From Bradyrhizobium sp. CB1650 (GTDB lineage Bacteria > Pseudomonadota > Alphaproteobacteria > Rhizobiales > Xanthobacteraceae): a DNA stretch of 64,000 nucleotides. The stretch lies in contig NZ_CP121695.1 of NCBI RefSeq assembly GCF_029761915.1, positions 1,364,001-1,428,000 of the forward strand. The letters are read 5' to 3'. This document shows positions 62,975-64,000 of this stretch, piece by piece (within the stretch, counting starts at the first letter, position 1; each line of letters starts with the position of its first letter). A program made the translations under genes and the position numbers. The notes below the pieces were generated by a model. It ran no database searches. It had not been told where the DNA came from and was given only the letters and a program-made list of their open reading frames with translations.

Positions 62975-64000
62975 ATGATGAAATCGAGATATCTGAAATT
63001 TGCTTTCGCCGCGGCGGTCGCCTCCGTGCTGGCTGGCGCACCCGCAGTCCGGGCCGACGAGCAGTTCTTTCCCCTGCAAAGCTACCGCGTCGGCCCCTAT
63101 GCGGCCGGCGGCACCGGCTTCTTCGGCGGCTTCATCGACTATCTCAATTTGGTCAATATCCGCGACGGCGGCGTCAACGGCGTCAAGCTGACCTGGGACG
63201 AGGGCGAGACCCAGTACGAGGTCGAGCGCGGCGTCGAGGTCTATGAGCGGCTGAAGGGACGACCCGGGGTCGCCGCCTGGAATCCGCTGTCGGTCGGCAT
63301 CGCCTATGCCATGATTGATCGCATCACCAAGGACAAGGTGCCACTCATCACCATCAATCACGGCCGCACCGATTCGACCGACGGCCGTGCATTTCCCTAC
63401 GTCTTCCCGCTGCTGCTCAATCCCTACAGCGAGACCTCGGGAATCGTGAACTACATTGCGAGCCGGGAGGGCGGCGTCGACAAGCTGAAGGGCAAGAAGC
63501 TCGTCGTGCTCTATCACGGCTCGCCTTACGGCAAGGAAACCATTCCGATCTACAAGCTGCTCGCGGACCAATATCAGTTCAGCCTGGAGCAGATCGAGGT
63601 GCCGCATCCCGGCAACGAGCAGCAATCGCAATGGCTGTCGATCCGGCGAGCGAAGCCCGATTACGTGGTGCTGCGCGGCTGGGGCGTGATGAATCCGGTG
63701 GCGCTGAAGACCGCCCAGAAGGTCGGCTTCCCCGCCGACCACATCATCGGCAACGTCTGGTCCAACTCGGAGGAAGATGTGATCCCGGCCGGCGATGCCG
63801 CCAAGGGCTATATCGCGATCACCACGCAGGCCTCCGGCGAGCAATATCCGGTGCTCCAAGAGGTGATCAAGACGGTCTACGGCGCCGGCAAGGGCAACCT
63901 CGACGACAAGAAGCGGATCGGCAGCGTCTATCACAATCTGGGAATCGTGAACGGCATCCTCAATGTTGAGGCGATCAGGATCGCGCAGAAGAAGTTCGGC
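62975..64000 (+). CDS. Liv-type ABC transporter substrate-binding protein (partial at window edge)
   Basis: An open frame running off the end of the window (342 codons visible). A GGAGAGAC site precedes the double ATG; a signal peptide ends at Val-Arg-Ala (about residue 28). FFPLQSYRVGPYAAGGTGFF opens the mature part, with GGVNGVKLTWDEGETQYEVE, VLYHGSPYGKETIPIYKLLA and RRAKPDYVVLRGWGVMNPVA characteristic of the type I periplasmic binding proteins of Liv/urea importers. It is the last visible gene of the sfnG operon; a second ATPase (LivF) may lie beyond the window. Confidence 0.92.
   Translation, partial: MMKSRYLKFAFAAAVASVLAGAPAVRADEQFFPLQSYRVGPYAAGGTGFFGGFIDYLNLVNIRDGGVNGVKLTWDEGETQYEVERGVEVYERLKGRPGVAAWNPLSVGIAYAMIDRITKDKVPLITINHGRTDSTDGRAFPYVFPLLLNPYSETSGIVNYIASREGGVDKLKGKKLVVLYHGSPYGKETIPIYKLLADQYQFSLEQIEVPHPGNEQQSQWLSIRRAKPDYVVLRGWGVMNPVALKTAQKVGFPADHIIGNVWSNSEEDVIPAGDAAKGYIAITTQASGEQYPVLQEVIKTVYGAGKGNLDDKKRIGSVYHNLGIVNGILNVEAIRIAQKKFG

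Noticed and set aside
62852..63934. 360-codon minus-strand frame opposite the Liv-type binding protein
   Set aside because: The + strand frame has a signal peptide, ribosome-binding site and family motifs and runs to the window edge.

Overview
The window reads as a high-GC alphaproteobacterial chromosome, most likely Bradyrhizobium or a close Bradyrhizobiaceae relative. The evidence is the rhizobial-type trb operon with TrbK and a DUF2274 protein at its end, DUF2285/DUF1403/DUF3102 accessory genes, and many ABC importers. The assignment is by recognised protein families; no database search was run. I saw no rRNA, tRNA or CRISPR array.

Layout. (1) 1-8152 is the 3' half of a conjugative-transfer operon (trbD end, trbE, J, K, L, F, G, I and a DUF2274 gene), tightly overlapped on the + strand. 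(2) 8199-12137 is a mosaic cargo segment: an alpha/beta hydrolase, a CopG-like protein of the kind usually found near trbB, an MFS transporter, a truncated second DUF2274 copy and a LysR regulator. (3) 12.1-28.6 kb is a decaying integrative-element region. It holds an Xre regulator, a DUF2285 (QseM-like) protein, a chain of small overlapping genes, an excisionase-like gene with a frameshift, a large serine recombinase with a frameshift, a second recombinase fragment, and remnants of DUF3422, DUF3102, chemotaxis receptor, Lrp, DUF1403 and glutamate dehydrogenase genes. Two regulatory-type genes remain intact (a NYN-domain protein and an Xre protein with a good terminator). (4) 28.6-36.1 kb has an MFS_3 exporter, a polar amino-acid ABC importer (binding protein and two permeases, no ATPase) and an intact Lrp/AsnC regulator. 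(5) 36.2-64.0 kb is a large organosulfur locus.

The organosulfur locus contains three flavin-dependent (LLM) monooxygenases, including a clear dimethylsulfone monooxygenase SfnG; an acyl-CoA-dehydrogenase-type (SfnB/DszC-like) flavoprotein; an NAD(P)H:flavin reductase; a TauD-type dioxygenase; two sulfonate-type ABC importers plus a broken third binding protein; a Liv-type importer directly behind sfnG; and an AprA/AprB-like flavoprotein-ferredoxin pair. The inferred logic is import of sulfonates or sulfones, C-S cleavage with reduced flavin or 2-oxoglutarate, and release of sulfite for assimilation.

The most striking feature is inside this locus. A serine acetyltransferase gene (cysE) is split by a 1.7-kb element with 28-bp terminal inverted repeats that carries no transposase, only a TauE/SafE-type exporter gene: a mobile insertion cassette with sulfur-related cargo. 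The same cysE also has an in-frame stop near its start.
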